A stretch of DNA of 64,000 nt from Chrysomallon squamiferum (GCA_012295275.1 CM022675.1:10084693-10148692), one strand, 5' to 3'. Positions 12,583 to 26,099 are shown, counted from the stretch's first letter. Numbers and translations: made by a program. The notes: generated from the sequence alone by a model not told the origin.

Positions 12583-14327
12583 TATGTTTTGATATTCTAG
12601 TATTTCATGAAAGTTGAATTTTGTAAAATGATCACAGATATTAGCTATATGTTGATTAGTGTGACATCTTGGAAGGTTTAAATCATCATAGCATTGCAAC
12701 CATACAGACACACTGCAACATTTGATGACAGTTTTTATTATATTCATAGTTTTACTTCACATGTTATAGTTTATAAGATATTTTCTAGACAGAAATTTCC
12801 AGAATAAAGGTGTAAATTTAATAAAGTACAGTAATTCTAGTCCTTGGATATTTAGGTCAGAGTGGAATATTTTTGTATTAAACATGATTAAAGTAAAAAG
12901 TATGTTGGTGTGACTAAATCTTTTTAATCTTTGAATGATAGAAATGTTTTAACTTGAAACTTGAATAGTTAATATATTGTGCAGATAGAAAAGTTAAGTT
13001 TAAAAAACAAATAACACTTCTACTTAATTTCATTTGGTTAAATGTTTTTGCTGATGTAAACAGTTTAAATATTTAAAGGAAGTTATTTAATTTATGTTGA
13101 GAGAGAGAGATTTGTTGATTTTAAATCTGCATTACGGAAGTGAATTTTGCTCTAAAAAATAACACTTAACAATAATAATAATTAATAAAATGCTATAAAT
13201 ATTTGTTATTAACATAAAATGAAAGTAGTGTGATAATTATTTCTATTTGAAATAACAAAATTAAAAAATGTTTCAATGCTAATAACATTAAAATATGTGA
13301 TTTGAAAGAAAGTTTAATTATTTTATCAGTTCTAGTTCAAGTCCATTAAAATCTAATTATAATTTTATTTTTATTTTTTTAAGAAAATGAATGTAAGAGA
13401 AACAATACAAAAAAAAAAAAAAATTGTCTTTTTCTTTTCTATTTTAAATGTAAAATAAAAAATAAAGGTATAAAATAGTTCCTGAAACAAAGGTAGTATT
13501 ATGCCATTAAAACGAGAAGCAGCAGATTATTCAATAATAACAATAAAAAAAAAAAGAAAAAAAAAAAAAAAAAAAAAAAGAGGAAAGACATGGGTAACAG
13601 CTATATATATGGAAATTACTGTCATAAAATTATTCATGAAAGTGGGTTTTTCTTCTGTTGAGTTTCAAATTTATAACCTTTGAGTCTTAGCAATTTACAT
13701 GATGCCAGTTTTTCAGTTTGAAATTGCAGTCTGATCGCTTTCATTCTTGTTAACGCCATCAAATTAAAACGATTTATATTCTTGAATTTTTCTTGCTTAC
13801 AGAAAAAAGTATAAAAAAAAAGTTTTCCTTCTGGTAGTAAATTAAACAATTACAACTTTATTTCTTTAAAACTAGGTTTAAAAAATATATATTATTCAGT
13901 TTTAAATTTAGTTTTTTTATAAATATTTATTTCATTTAGGTTATTTTTTATTATTATTATTATTATTTGTATTTTTAAGTTGTTTATTTTGTGGAATTAA
14001 CATTTTCTTCAGAAAAATATTCTGAATAAATTTTGAAATGAGATTCTTAAAACATGCCTAATTTATAATGTATCTTTATTCAACAAAAAATTGGTAAACT
14101 GTTAAGCTTTTTCTGTTGAACTATTTTAATACTGTCACATAATTGTTATAATAATAATATAGAAATATTTCCAAATAATTTCTAAAGAAAATGCAAATGT
14201 TTTTCCCCACTATTTGCATCTAATAAGAAGCAGAGTAACTGGTCATAAATTGATGTAACAGGATGTAAAAAGTATGCCTGGATTTCCTTATTATTCTTTT
14301 GTTATTTTCTTTATTTCTTATTACTGA

Positions 14328-14330
<3 letters not shown>

Positions 14331-14389
<59 letters not shown>

Positions 14390-14396
14390 TTATTTT
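14331..14396. repeat. (ATT)n microsatellite
   Basis: About 66 nt of ATT triplets with a single interruption. Confidence 0.95.
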
Positions 14397-14501
14397 TCAA
14401 AGAAATCTTAGTGCAATGGATAGAATCTAGAACAGGATATAAAAAGGATACAAGGATATGCCGAATTAATTAACATGACAGATGTTGTATTTTAATTGTT
14501 A

Positions 14502-14533
<32 letters not shown>

Positions 14534-14959
14534 AATCTTTTAAGCATGCTTTTATATTTTTTTTTCATTGTGTGTGTGTGTTTATTTATTTATTTACTTT
14601 ATTTTTTAAATAATGTTAAGACACTATACAATAGAACATGGAAAGATAACCAGAATTTCTTAATTAACAGAACATGACTTTACAAACATCACCTTTTATA
14701 TATTATCTTTGATCATTGTTATTATTGTACATTATCTAATGGGCAGAAATGATTAAAGGGTAAATAACAAAAATAATAAAAATAAACTGATTGGTTAATT
14801 ACCAGTGTATTAACAACTTGTACATTTTTCAGTTTTGTTTTTCATTTGTGTTTTGTTATGTTTATTAATATGTTCTTGTTTGAGTGTATATATGTCTGCA
14901 ACTGTGCATGTGTGTGTGTATATCTATATTTATAAGTTCTTTTATTTGTTTTATTTCAG

Positions 14960-15114
14960 GTATTGTGTAATGGATAGTAATTATAGTGAGAGATGATAAA
15001 CATACCTGGATGTGAAAGACTAGTGTGTTGAAGCATTTTTTTGCAAGTTGCACCTGGATTTGTTGATCCACAATGTGGTTAGCTTAGTCTTGCTGACTAA
15101 GCCAGCCCGTGACA
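14960..15114 (+). other. 5' UTR part of MBD5/6 exon 2
   Basis: Acceptor TTTTATTTCAG ends at 14959. The 155 nt to ATG 15115 contain stops in the coding frame (TGA at 15094), so this is untranslated leader. Confidence 0.7.
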
Positions 15115-18100
15115 ATGAACTTTGACAATGGTCAGGGATTGAAGTTTGGTTTGCCCAGCTACGGCCAGGGCTTTGACAATCCAGCAGGGAATGTATGCCA
15201 GTTCCAGTATGTGGGACTTGAGAATATGGCTGGCACCATCAAACAGGGCCAGGCTATGCAGTCTATACCACCTGATCACAGTGCCTCTTTGGGCCACCAC
15301 TACAGGAATATGAACATCAGGCATCCACATGGAAGTCCTGTTCAGAATGCATTCCCTATTGGAATTAACATTTCCATGGCAACCAATCCTCAATTCAATA
15401 CCATGCAGCCTTTGGATTCGTTTGCTATGCATCAGGGATACCCCAGCAACCAGAGACCAGACATGCACTATAAGATATTTAACAACTGGATTGGTCCAGC
15501 TCAAGGAAATGTTTTTCAAGGTCACAGCCAACCTCGACAGCAGGGTCAGCCACAAGTTCAAGTTCCTCAAAGCCAAAGTCAAGGACAAGCATCTCTTCCA
15601 AGTTTTGGTCACCTGTGGTCACATTTTCAGCAGCAGCAGATGCAGAAGCAGCAAGCATTGCAACATCAGGAACCTCAGAAACAACAGCAACAACAGCAGC
15701 AGCAGCAGCAGTATGTTGGGAACCAACCTCTTCAGATGCAGAATTTTCCTAGCACTGTTGCCTTGATTCCCAACGTCTCAAACAACAGTATTAGTTTACA
15801 GAGGGGACAGAGAATCAACTATCAGTATTCACCTCAGAATGTTGGAGTGGTTACTCAGGCTAGAGTTTGCCCATCAGTTTCTGCTGATGCTTCTCAAGCT
15901 TCTGCCTGTGCCAGCCAAACTGTTGGTGTTGAGAATCCTATTTCTATGGTGGTTGCTGCAGCATCCAATTTGGCTGCTTGTTCCGTATCTGCTGCTGGAG
16001 GTTTGGTTGTGTCTTCTGGAAGTACTCCTGTAACAAACATGACAACCACTGTCACCATGACTACTTGCAGTAGCTCTCCAGTGACTACAACTGCTGCAGT
16101 ACACTCAGGAATTCCTGTATCTTCTGTTGGACCAGTGAAAGGTCTGTTGTCATCGGAAACAGAGAAAAATCATTCAGAAGTGTTGACAGAACAGTGTAAT
16201 GTACAAAAAGATGATGGTCCTCAATCAGATGATTCACAAGGAGAAAATGGCAGTTCAGGAAAGTCCAAAAGTAATGATGGAACATTTCAGATTGTGAAAG
16301 TGCCGTTTGGTTGGCGAAGAACTACAGAAGATGGAGCTGTAATTTATTACAGGTTAGAATGGGAGAACAGATTTTTGATATAAAATCTGATTTAAAATTC
16401 ATGTGTCCTTTAGAATTATTTAAAAAAAAAAAAAAAAAATATTGCTAATTTTTTTATTTTCATTCCAGAGCTTTATTTTACTCTTTAAGGTAAAAAATTA
16501 TATATCAGTTTTTGTAATTAATATAAAAACAGTATTTATTATTTATCTTTTGTTAAAAACTCATTTAACTTTTAATCAACTGTGTATAGTCATACATGAA
16601 TTGATTAAATATTTTTTTTTTTTTACTTTATCGTTTTTTTTTTTTTTTTTAAAGAAATAGTTTTATTAATTTAAAATAATATATTTATATATGAACAATA
16701 TTAACTAACTTTTCTATTTATCTTATTAATTTATTTTAAATTTAATTTTAATTATTACTATTATTATTATTATTTTTTTTACAGCCCAAGCAATACACGA
16801 CTGACATCATACCATGAAGTGTGCAAGTATCTTGTTTCTGACGGTACATGTAAGTGTGGTATCGAGTGTCCACTTCAGGTGGAGAAAGTGTTTAACTTTG
16901 ATCCATTTGTTAATGGAAAACTCTGGACAGTGGACGATGTTAGCACAGAAGACCTTACGAAGCTCTGCATACACAAGAGAAAAATTATCGCTATGGCAAC
17001 ATTTCAGAGGAGCCAAACAATTCCTGGAGCCATTCTGGGTCAGAGCCATCCAGCTCATGGAAAAACGAAAGCAGGAAACTCGAGGACAAAACGAGGTGAG
17101 TCAGTGGTCTGATGATAGTTAGTTTAGAAATGGATAAATGCAAAATGAATTATTTAAAAACACTTTTGAGAGTCCATAATCTGAAATCTGAATAGCTTCA
17201 GGAAACAGATTTTTCTTGTTACTCTTGTTGATGTTATGATGCTGCTTCATCAAGATGAGAATTACTCTGTTGAAGGATATATTCAACTCTAACAATAAAT
17301 CTGTTGAATTTATGTGAAAGGCGAAAAAAAACGAGCCAGGTTGGGGAGCCCAGGGCTTTATTGCCATGGACTTCATTCAAATTCGGAAGCATCAAGGCAG
17401 ATAAAGATTGCAACCACAACACTGTCTTTTGATGCTATGGTAAAAATTCAAACCCTGTTAATTATTTTGATTTATTGTCTTTTCTTTTTCTTGTTTTTTT
17501 CTTTGTGAATCTATCAGAAAAGAAATTGTAATTGTCAGTTGTAAATTTAAAATAATTGCTACCTCAATGAAATTTATCCCTGATTAACAGTGAAGTATTT
17601 ATGGAAATATTTAAATATGATTTAGTTTTTGACTATGAAAAGACATTTTATTCTTTCAGAATCAAAGCCAAGGAAGAAAGTGAAGAACAAGGTCAACTCG
17701 ACACCTTACGATGGTCTTCTCGTGTCTCAGCTGCTGGCTCAGAGAGCAAACAGTCCACAGGTGATTAACAACACATTACAGAAACCTCCTGTCACCAACT
17801 TCTCTCCTCCAAACAATTTGAACCTTGGTGCCAACACTAAGCTGCATCATCAGTCAGATGTTGGAGACATGACTTCACCTCTGTCTGGAGACATGCTGAG
17901 AGATCCAATGGACGATCTGGGACCCATAACCTGTCAGGTTCCAGCCAAGCTGGACTTCAGTGCCGGCTGTATTCTCAACAACCCTGCTCACAGGATAGCT
18001 AATTCTGCTCTTACACAAGATGCAAGTCATTTAGTAATCCCTGCCAAAAATATATCTGCTCAGCAGGGTCCTTTCAGTCCAGATCATTTGAAGAATCAGC

Positions 18101-21100
18101 AATTTCCTCTTCAGCAGCACTCACCAGTGCAATGTGTTCCAGCCAGTCCATCCTTTGTTACTAATGTTCCTCCTAACCACATGTATGGACCAAACATCCC
18201 ACAACACTTTCAGATTCCAGTGAACTTACAGCAGCAGCAGCAGCAACAACAACATCAGCCTGGTGGTATGATGTTCCAGTCAATGATGCAGGTTCAGAAT
18301 GCCTCCGGACATCGGGTACCCAATCCTGCAATGTTTGATCAGTCAGGAATGCAAGCCAGTCCAGTCCATGTTGGATCTCAGCAGCAAAATTTGATGTTCA
18401 ATTCTGTTTACCCACAGTTAAGTGACTTGACTTGGCTGGACTCTGGGAAACCCAAAACAAAGCGGCCGAGGAGCAAAAAGGATAAACAGAAACTGAATAG
18501 TATTCTTGACAGGACGTCCCCATGTCCTAATGTTGATGTACGCAATCTGGCACCAGATTCATCCAGAAACTGTGGTACAAAGCCATCGGTGTCATTTTTG
18601 GAAAATCCATCAGCATTTCTTGCTCAACAGACTGCTCTCGTGCAAAGCTCTCTGAATTCCTCTCAGATGAATGTGTTTCACAAAACCTCAGCCAATAACC
18701 CATCAAGTATCTCATGTACACCTGTGTCTGCAACTGGTGTCTGTGTAAGTACAGCATCTGCTAACATGAAAGAAACACTGTGTTCTTCAGCATCGGCCAA
18801 ATCTCCGCAGGAAAAGTTAGGTGTTCATAGTTCTGTGTTGCCAAATGTTTCAGATTCTGTAGCAGTTAAGAGTGATGACAAAGTAGTTAAAAAAGAACTT
18901 CAGTTAGATGGTGTTAGTGGTAAAAACATTTCAGAAAATAATTTGAAAGAAACGTCTTCAAATGAAACTTCAAGCTCAAAATCAGCAAGCCAGCATGATG
19001 AGAAAGCAAGTGACTGTAAAAAGTCAGTTGCTAATAGTGCAATGTCCAAATCTCATAAACCAAAATCAAGATCCAGTATTCTTGCACATTTAAATCAGAC
19101 TTCGGGAAAGTCATGTAGTTCAGCCAACTCAGACTCAGCAACAGCCACCTCAGAATTACCATCCATAACAACAGGTGGTTTAACTGTTGGTGGAGTCACA
19201 CAGCCTGCTTCTGGTGACTTTCCTGCCAGCAGTCTTCTTTCAGCAGCAGCAAAAGCTCAGGGTTCACAAGCAAGTCCTTTAGGTTTAGTGTTAGGAAATC
19301 CCATCCAGATGAACCCTGGCCTTTCAGTGAATGTAAGTCCTGACATGACAGGAGTAGGTGGGACAGGTATGGGAGATGTGATGGGAAAATCTGCTGGTGG
19401 CCTGAGTTCTCTGGATCAGCTTTGCTTGTCATTCGGTTCTGGTGGAATAGCTCCAGTAATGATTCCTCAAAACAACATTCTTGCTGGAGCTTTGCCGGGC
19501 TTGCAGGGACTGCCTGTTAATATGTGCCTGCCTCTTGGACAGCCTGTCATGAACTCTGGTGTAGTGAACTTGTCTCAGAATCTGATGTTCAGTGGTGTAG
19601 ATCCCACCAAAATAGTCAGCCAAATACAGCAGCCTGACAGAGGGGTGAGTGCCAGCAGCAGCAGCAGCAAAGCTGAAGTCAAGAAGGAATCTGGTGCCCA
19701 GAGTGTCGGAGCTGTTACTGTGCAGCATGACAGTGTCAACATCTCTAATATAACTGGAGTCTCAGGTCAGCCTGGAACTGAATTTAAAAATCTGACGTGC
19801 ACATCTGCAGCAGTCAATCAAGTCTCATCAGCCTCCAACAGTCAGCTGCTCAATAACCAGTTCCCATTTGTGACAATGAATACGCCAATGCCACCAATAT
19901 CTCTGCCTGTTGTGACTAATGTCACTAACAGTCTGTCACAAGTCATTCCTGCTGTCGGCGTGCCACAGACTATTCTCAATCAACATCCTCTTGGAAATCT
20001 TCTAAGCACTGTTGCAGTTCCAGCAATGAACAACTCTGTAATGTTAACAAATCCAGCAACACAGACATGTGCACAGAATATCAGCTATTTTGGAATGCCA
20101 GTTTCAGCAGTAACTTCAGTTACAACAGCAGCAGGAAAATCAGAGGAAAGAACAAATGCTGATAGTAATTCTGACCGAGGGTTCAGTTGCAGAGAATATG
20201 TCTGCAGGTGATAAAACAGAAGGATCTGAGTCAGCATCAGTTGATAACCAGATGCAACAAGAAACACAAAACCTGGTCCTTTTTCCAAACATAAATATGC
20301 CACTGCTTCAGGTTGTTGATGGGAATTCCATGATGGCAGGAATGGACAAGCTTGGAACTGTTCCTCAGGTCATGATCCCAGGAACAATACTAGACTCTCA
20401 GTCACCTCTCTGTCAAAATAACCCTTGTGCCGGACTTCCTCTCAATCTCTTTCAGCTGCAGCAGATGTGGAATAATGTTGGTGGGGCAGGTGTTCCCAGC
20501 ATCAATGCTCTACAGTTGCAACAGCTGCAGGCTCTGCAGTTGCAGCTGCTACTACAGCAGCTGCATGTCCAGGGGATGCAAAACCTGGTGAACCAGATCA
20601 ACCTGCAGGGTGCAACAGTGGAGCAGGAGAATGGTGCTGAGTCATCTCCTGTGGGTGAGGATGAAGTGGATTCTGAGGAACAGGTAGCACAGGACAGTGC
20701 AGAGGAAGGAGATCAGGATGATGATGAAAGTTCTTTGGAAGATAGCACTCCTGATGAAAATGGAGAACAAGAGGAGCATCAGGTGAAGGATGTTTCCCCA
20801 AGAAGAGTGGAGAGTGTTAGTAAAAAGGAAAGTGTTAAAACAAGAGCAGTGCTTCTGTACAAACATCCACTCATAAAAGTAGCAAAAATAGTGAAGTCAG
20901 ATCTGCGTGTTAAAAGTTTATCAAATTCAAAACCATATATGTGTACACATAGTGATTCAAGTGGAACAAAACTGAAATTTGTAAGTGTGTCTTCAGAAAC
21001 CATGAACAAGAATAGAGCTGACGGTAAAAGCAAAGGTTCCGATGGTGTTAAGAGTCATAGTTCTAGTAAAAAACAGAACAAAAAGCAAAAATATTCATCT

Positions 21101-23793
21101 GAGAAAAAATCTTTGTGTTACGATCGTGTCAAGTATGAGTGCAGTAGATCTTTCAACTGTCAGGATGTTCCTGAAAACTTTGCAAAATCTTCGCCCGACA
21201 GACAGAGTGACTCGAGCACCTCAGTGTTCGAGGAGGAGAGCGACAAGAACAAACTGTCCAGGGAGTCGCTGAAGGATCAGATAATGGGCAAAAAAGACTT
21301 GATGAAGTCCGAGTCGTGTGAAGATTTGTCTTCTGGAATCTCAGGAAAGCGAACAAGTGATTCTTCTGACGCGTCTGTGAACGACCAGACTTTGTCTGAC
21401 AGCGGCTTCACAGACTGCTCAGACCCATCGGCCAATGAAAGTCACGAAACTCTGCCCCATCACAGCGGGGAATCGACTGACAAGAGTGACACAGGGGAGG
21501 CAACTGAGGAGGATGATCTTCCCTTGGTAGACTTGAAGAGAAAAGCGAAAAAGAGGTTGTACCCGGAAGAAAGGGATGTTGAAATGGATGGCTTGGAAAG
21601 TAAGTGGGAATTGGTAACTAGTTGCCTGTAAGTTGTTTCTTGCGGCTCTTTCTAACTTAATTGTTTTTTAAATACTTTTATTCAGGAATAAAAGAAACTT
21701 GTGTTGTTGTGTCTGTTAGAACAGATGATTAAATTTTAGAAAGTCATAAACATACACACACATTGTTCTTTATAGTGCATACACTTGTATTTCAAGAAAA
21801 ACATTTTTGTAAATTTAGTTTGTTTTGTATGTGAATATATATTTTGAAGTTACAAATAAAAGTTATTCTGAAGAGTTAAATGCATAAGTAGTAGTGTAAT
21901 TTTTATTTTATTTTTTAAATGTATTTAGAGACCATATTAATAAAAGTTTAAATCTTTCTCTCTTTTTTTTTCTCTCTTTTTTTTTAAAACAGATAAAAAA
22001 TAAATCTTTTCATTATGGGGAAATGTTGCTTGATTTTTATCACCATTGAAACTCTTTGGTTATTTCTAAAAGCATATCTGGTATGTTTAAGCCCCTGGTA
22101 TGTACAAATGATTAATTATAACATTTGATATCTTTAAAGGCTATTAGAAATAATCATTAGAAAATGATCAAGTTATTGTTTTTTTTTTTTGTTTTTTTGT
22201 ATTGTTAAAAAAAAAAATTTGAATTAATTAATTTATTTTTTAAACAGAGATATATTGATGATGTGGGAAAGAGGGGGGGGAGAAAAAAAAAAAAAAAAAA
22301 CATATCTAAGTTTCATTACCCCAGTTTCCAATGCTGAAAAAATATTGTTAATGTCTTGCCATACTTAGTTATTAGTAAATATTTTGTATGTAAAACAATT
22401 TAATAACTTGAAGCCACAAATATAGAACTTACATATGTATCATTGTATGTATATATATATATACATATCACCAATGATTTATTTATTTTATTAATTTATT
22501 TGTAAAATTACGTTTATAACATTTAGCTCTTCCAGTAAACACTTCATTAGTTGAAGACAAATTTATTAATTTACTCATTTACTTATAAAGATATTTATAA
22601 AACATTTGTCTCTTCCTTTCAGCAATTTGTTTTTTTTAAATGTTTTTAATTAATTTATTTTATTTTTTCCTTTGATTGACTGATTTATCTTTTTACTTAC
22701 TTATTATTTTTCCTTATTATTATTATTTTTTTAATCTTTTTTTTTTTCAGTTTTGGTTTAGTTTTGTTTTGTTTCATTTAATTATTTATTTATTTATTTT
22801 TTTTTTTTTTTTTTTTTTCATTTTATTTCATTTACTGCTTTTCCAGATCTTGATGACTACTCTATGGACCACATTGAGTGTAATTCGATGCAGGACGTGC
22901 CAAGAACGGGAGATCTTGTGTGGGGACAGATTCGGGGCTTTCCTCTGTGGCCAGGAAAACTGGTACCAGAAGAAGCAGCTGCCAATGTAGACCTGGGTCC
23001 TGACTATGGGGAAGGAATCGCAACAGTGAGTTCATATTGTAATAATAATTTTAAAAAGAAGAAAATACACTTACTACTCTATAACAGTGGTTTACAAACC
23101 CATTTGACAGTCATGAGCGTATTCCTCATGTTTTTGTGGGACATCTGAACGAAAATGCAAAATTATAATTTATATTTTGTCCCATTAGAAACTTATTGAA
23201 ATTCATTTTGCATCAGTTAGGAATAAAATTAGTTTGATAAAGCTGTATAATAGTATAAATAATTGTACTATATCGGTATTGTTGATTATTAACACTGTAT
23301 GTATCCACCGATACCTAGGGTTAGAGCCTAACATGTTTGGGAAACCACTGCTGTATAAATATTAAGTTACATTTCAAAAAGGTTTTAAAAGTTAACAAAC
23401 AATAGCTTGCGTCAGTCAAAGAAGTAATGGAATATTCTTCAAATTAGCTTTCCAAAGACATCTTCTTCATCAACATTAGCTCCCTGGTCAACAAGTTACC
23501 AGGATCTGAAAGGTACCGGTCACATCCATTTTTTTGGTAAAAATAGCAAAATTTGGAGAACCTTTATCTCCAAATCTGTTGGTATAATTGAGCTAATATT
23601 TGAGATTTGGACTAGTTGTGCCAGGACAATGATAGATAACAGTTTCAGTAAAACTGAAGATAATGGAGTTAAACTTGTTGGGTGATTTCATGAGGAAAGC
23701 CATGGAGAAACATTAATGAATAAAAGCATCTAGATACATTATTTAAAAAAAAAAATTGAAATTATATTTTTGTATTAATTATGACTGAAAACA

Positions 23794-23826
<33 letters not shown>

Positions 23827-24855
23827 TTGCATGATTAAAGAAATAGTTTAGATATTATAATTAAAAAAAATAATAATAAAATAAATTAATGAAAAATATT
23901 TAGATTATTGATTTTATTTTTTTTATTATTATTTTTTTATTTTATTATTTTATGCTTATTTTACTTGTTTTTATTATATTTTCCATTTTTTTTTATGACA
24001 TTATATTTTTTATTTTATTTATTTTATTTTATTATTTTTTGTTTTTTATTGTTTTTGGATTTTTAAATGTTAAATATATTTTTTCATTATTATTATTTTT
24101 GTTCATACCCAAATGAAGTCAAATCAATCACTTTCTCACTTTGGGCATCAAATTCCTACGAAACTGTAAAATACATACATGGTGGTCTACACTGTTTTTA
24201 AATTATTATTATTATTATTTTTATTATTTGATTTTATTATTTTACTATTTTATTTTATGTTAGTTTAGTGTGCGAGTTTTGTTTTAATTATTTTTGTATT
24301 TTCTTTTAGTTTAGAATTTTACTTTTTTATTATTTGATTTTTTTAAAGTAATTTTTTATATCCAGTTTGCTTCAGAAATGTGTAACAAATATTTACATGA
24401 TTTTATTAAAACATTTTTTATCTTGATTTCATAAAGATTAATCTTTCATTTTATCATAATGGAATATTTTAATGATTTTTTTTTCCCCATTTTTTATTTA
24501 TATATACAATTTGGAGATCAAATTTTACCTGTATTAATTAATATAACATTCTTACCTTTCATCAGAATAAATATTTAATTTTTTATTTGACAGTTATTTT
24601 ATCGTATTACAAATTAACATGGATTGTAGAAATATTATTACTTCCATTGTGTAGCTGATTTTCAAAATATACTTTTATTATTTTGCTTGTATTTTTCTTT
24701 ATTTTGTTTCATTCATCATGCAGATTTATTATTTTCATTGATATGCTTATTATTATTTTTTATATATGCATAATTTCAATATCTAATTTTATTTTTATTT
24801 TTTTATTTTTTTTGTTGATACATATATATATATATTTTAATTTAAACAAAAATGC

Positions 24856-24890
<35 letters not shown>

Positions 24891-25120
24891 TTTGTTTGTT
24901 TGTTTGCTGTCAGGTTATAGTGATGTGGTATGGAGATCACACATTTACTCGAGTAGAACCTGAAAGACTGAAATCTTGGAGAGAAGGTCTTATTGCTCAT
25001 CATAAAACACGACGTAGACGAAAGTAAGTAAATATCTGTGTGTGTGTGTGGCTGTGTGAGAGAGAGAGAGAGAGAGAGAGAAATCTTGGAGAGAGCTCAT
25101 CATAAAAGAGAGAGAGAGAG

Positions 25121-25160
<40 letters not shown>

Positions 25161-25219
25161 TTGGAGAGAAGGTCTTATTGCTCATCATAAAAAACGACGT
25201 AGACGAAAGTAAGTAAATA

Positions 25220-25254
<35 letters not shown>

Positions 25255-25317
25255 AATCTTGGAGAGAAGGTCTTATTGCTCATCATAAAAAACGACGTAG
25301 ACAAAAGTAAGTAAATA

Positions 25318-25359
<42 letters not shown>

Positions 25360-25768
25360 TGTGATAAAGAGATGTAATATAGATGGATAAAATCATCCAA
25401 CAGGTTTGATTCCACTTTCAGTTTGACACAAAATACTTTTTCACATAAATAACTTATAACATTTAAAAAAAATAAAAATAATAAAAAACAGTCTTATTAG
25501 GTTATTTTAACAGAATTGAGTGATTTCACATAATAACTTCTTTTAATATTTAACAAACATCCTTTGAGTTACTTCATAGAGGTAGAAAATAATGAACGCC
25601 ATTAAACTATTTAGCTATTGTTTTTTTTTTTTTTATTATTGTAGGGGTAGAAAAATGAACTCAAACTTGGAAGCTGCCATTCAGGAAGCCATGAAGGATG
25701 TTTCAGTGGACTGTATGCCAGTGTTCCGCACATGGAGGGGTAGATCAAACAAGAAAAAGAAAACATAA
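15115..25768 (+). CDS. MBD5: MBD5/MBD6 orthologue (MBD + PWWP chromatin protein)
   Basis: Coding exons: 15115-16352, 16785-17095, 17660-21599, 22847-23025, 24914-25023, 25645-25768, all with GT-AG borders. The exon carrying the start opens at acceptor 14959/14960, and an in-frame stop (TGA 15094) precedes ATG 15115. The MBD (about residues 390-487) crosses intron 1: VPFGWRRTTEDGAVIYYS then DGTCKCGIECPLQVEKVFNF and KLCIHKRKIIAMATF, the MBD5/6 signature. The second MBD5/6 hallmark, GDFPASSLLSAAAKAQ, is at about 1035-1050. The C-terminus is a PWWP domain (GDLVWGQIRGFPLWPGKL ... VIVMWYGDHTFTRVEPE) ending in a basic tail. Poly-Gln tracts lie at 15684-15711 and 18229-18252. MBD5 and MBD6 associate with the BAP1 PR-DUB histone H2A deubiquitinase; Drosophila sba is the insect relative. 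Exon 3 has one frame break: an extra base in GGG at 20179-20181 is the simplest cause. With that base removed the protein is about 1966 aa. Confidence 0.92.
23085..23350. mobile_element. hAT-type MITE with 8-bp target-site duplication
   Basis: A 266-bp insertion in the fourth MBD5/6 coding intron. The left end starts CAGTGGTTTACAAACCCATT. The right end, reverse-complemented, starts CAGTGGTTTCCCAAACATG, so terminal inverted repeats of about 16-18 bp match with one or two differences. CAGTGGTT-type ends are characteristic of hAT elements. The flanks are CTCTATAA (23077-23084) and CTGTATAA (23351-23358), a 7/8 match to the 8-bp duplication hAT transposases make. No coding capacity, so it is non-autonomous. 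Confidence 0.8.
23790..23826. repeat. (GT)n microsatellite in MBD5/6 intron
   Basis: GT dinucleotide run of about 30 nt. Confidence 0.9.
23860..24910. other. Extremely T/A-rich intron before MBD5/6 exon 5
   Basis: ATTTT and TTTA arrays with scattered unique sequence, ending in a (TTTA)n/(TTTG)n run at about 24855-24906 immediately before acceptor CTGTCAG. No exon seen. Confidence 0.6.
25024..25365. repeat. Tandem copies of the MBD5/6 exon 5 3' edge, with (GT)n/(AG)n
   Basis: After the true exon 5 end (25023), the block AAATCTTGGAGAGAAGGTCT through the GTAAGT donor and the GT-rich intron start is repeated. A partial copy begins at about 25081. Near-complete copies begin at about 25157 and about 25254, each including GACGTAGACGAAAG|GTAAGT-like sequence (third copy GACAAAAG). 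The units are separated by (AG)n and (GT)n microsatellites. This is a tandem duplication of an exon edge plus its splice donor. Confidence 0.85.
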
Positions 25769-26001
25769 TATTATTTATGACATTTCTACTTGGTGTTTGT
25801 TTGTTCATTTGTTTGTTTGTTGTGTTTTCAAGTGTCGAGATCGTTTTTACTTTGACACATTTTGACGTTTTCATTTCCTTCTTATTTTTTTCTTATTTCT
25901 TAACAGACTTTTGATGCTTGTGTTATTTCCATATCACAGAATTATTTTTTTAATTGTTTCAAAGAAAAAACAGAAGTGTTTGATAAACAGTATTTCATGT
26001 T

Positions 26002-26007
26002 AATAAA
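26002..26007 (+). terminator. Candidate MBD5/6 polyadenylation signal
   Basis: AATAAA 234 nt after the TAA stop (25766-25768). A second AATAAA is at 26094-26099. Longer 3' UTRs into the AT-rich DNA beyond are possible. Confidence 0.4.
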
Positions 26008-26099
26008 GAAAAACAAAATAATGGTTTATGATGTTTAGTACAGTTTACTCATACCAAGATGAACATGAATTTCAAACAGTATTTTTCAGTTCCAATAAA

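Larger units (their letters stand above)
11900..14940. other. Intronic AT-rich DNA upstream of MBD5/6 coding exon
   Basis: No coding exon recognised. It contains a 9-bp perfect hairpin at 12112-12134, an A run near 13545-13580, an (ATT)n array at 14331-14396 and a T run near 14505-14530. Confidence 0.5.

Noticed and set aside
15097-15612. 171-aa minus-strand frame
   Set aside because: Antisense shadow of MBD5/6 exon 2.
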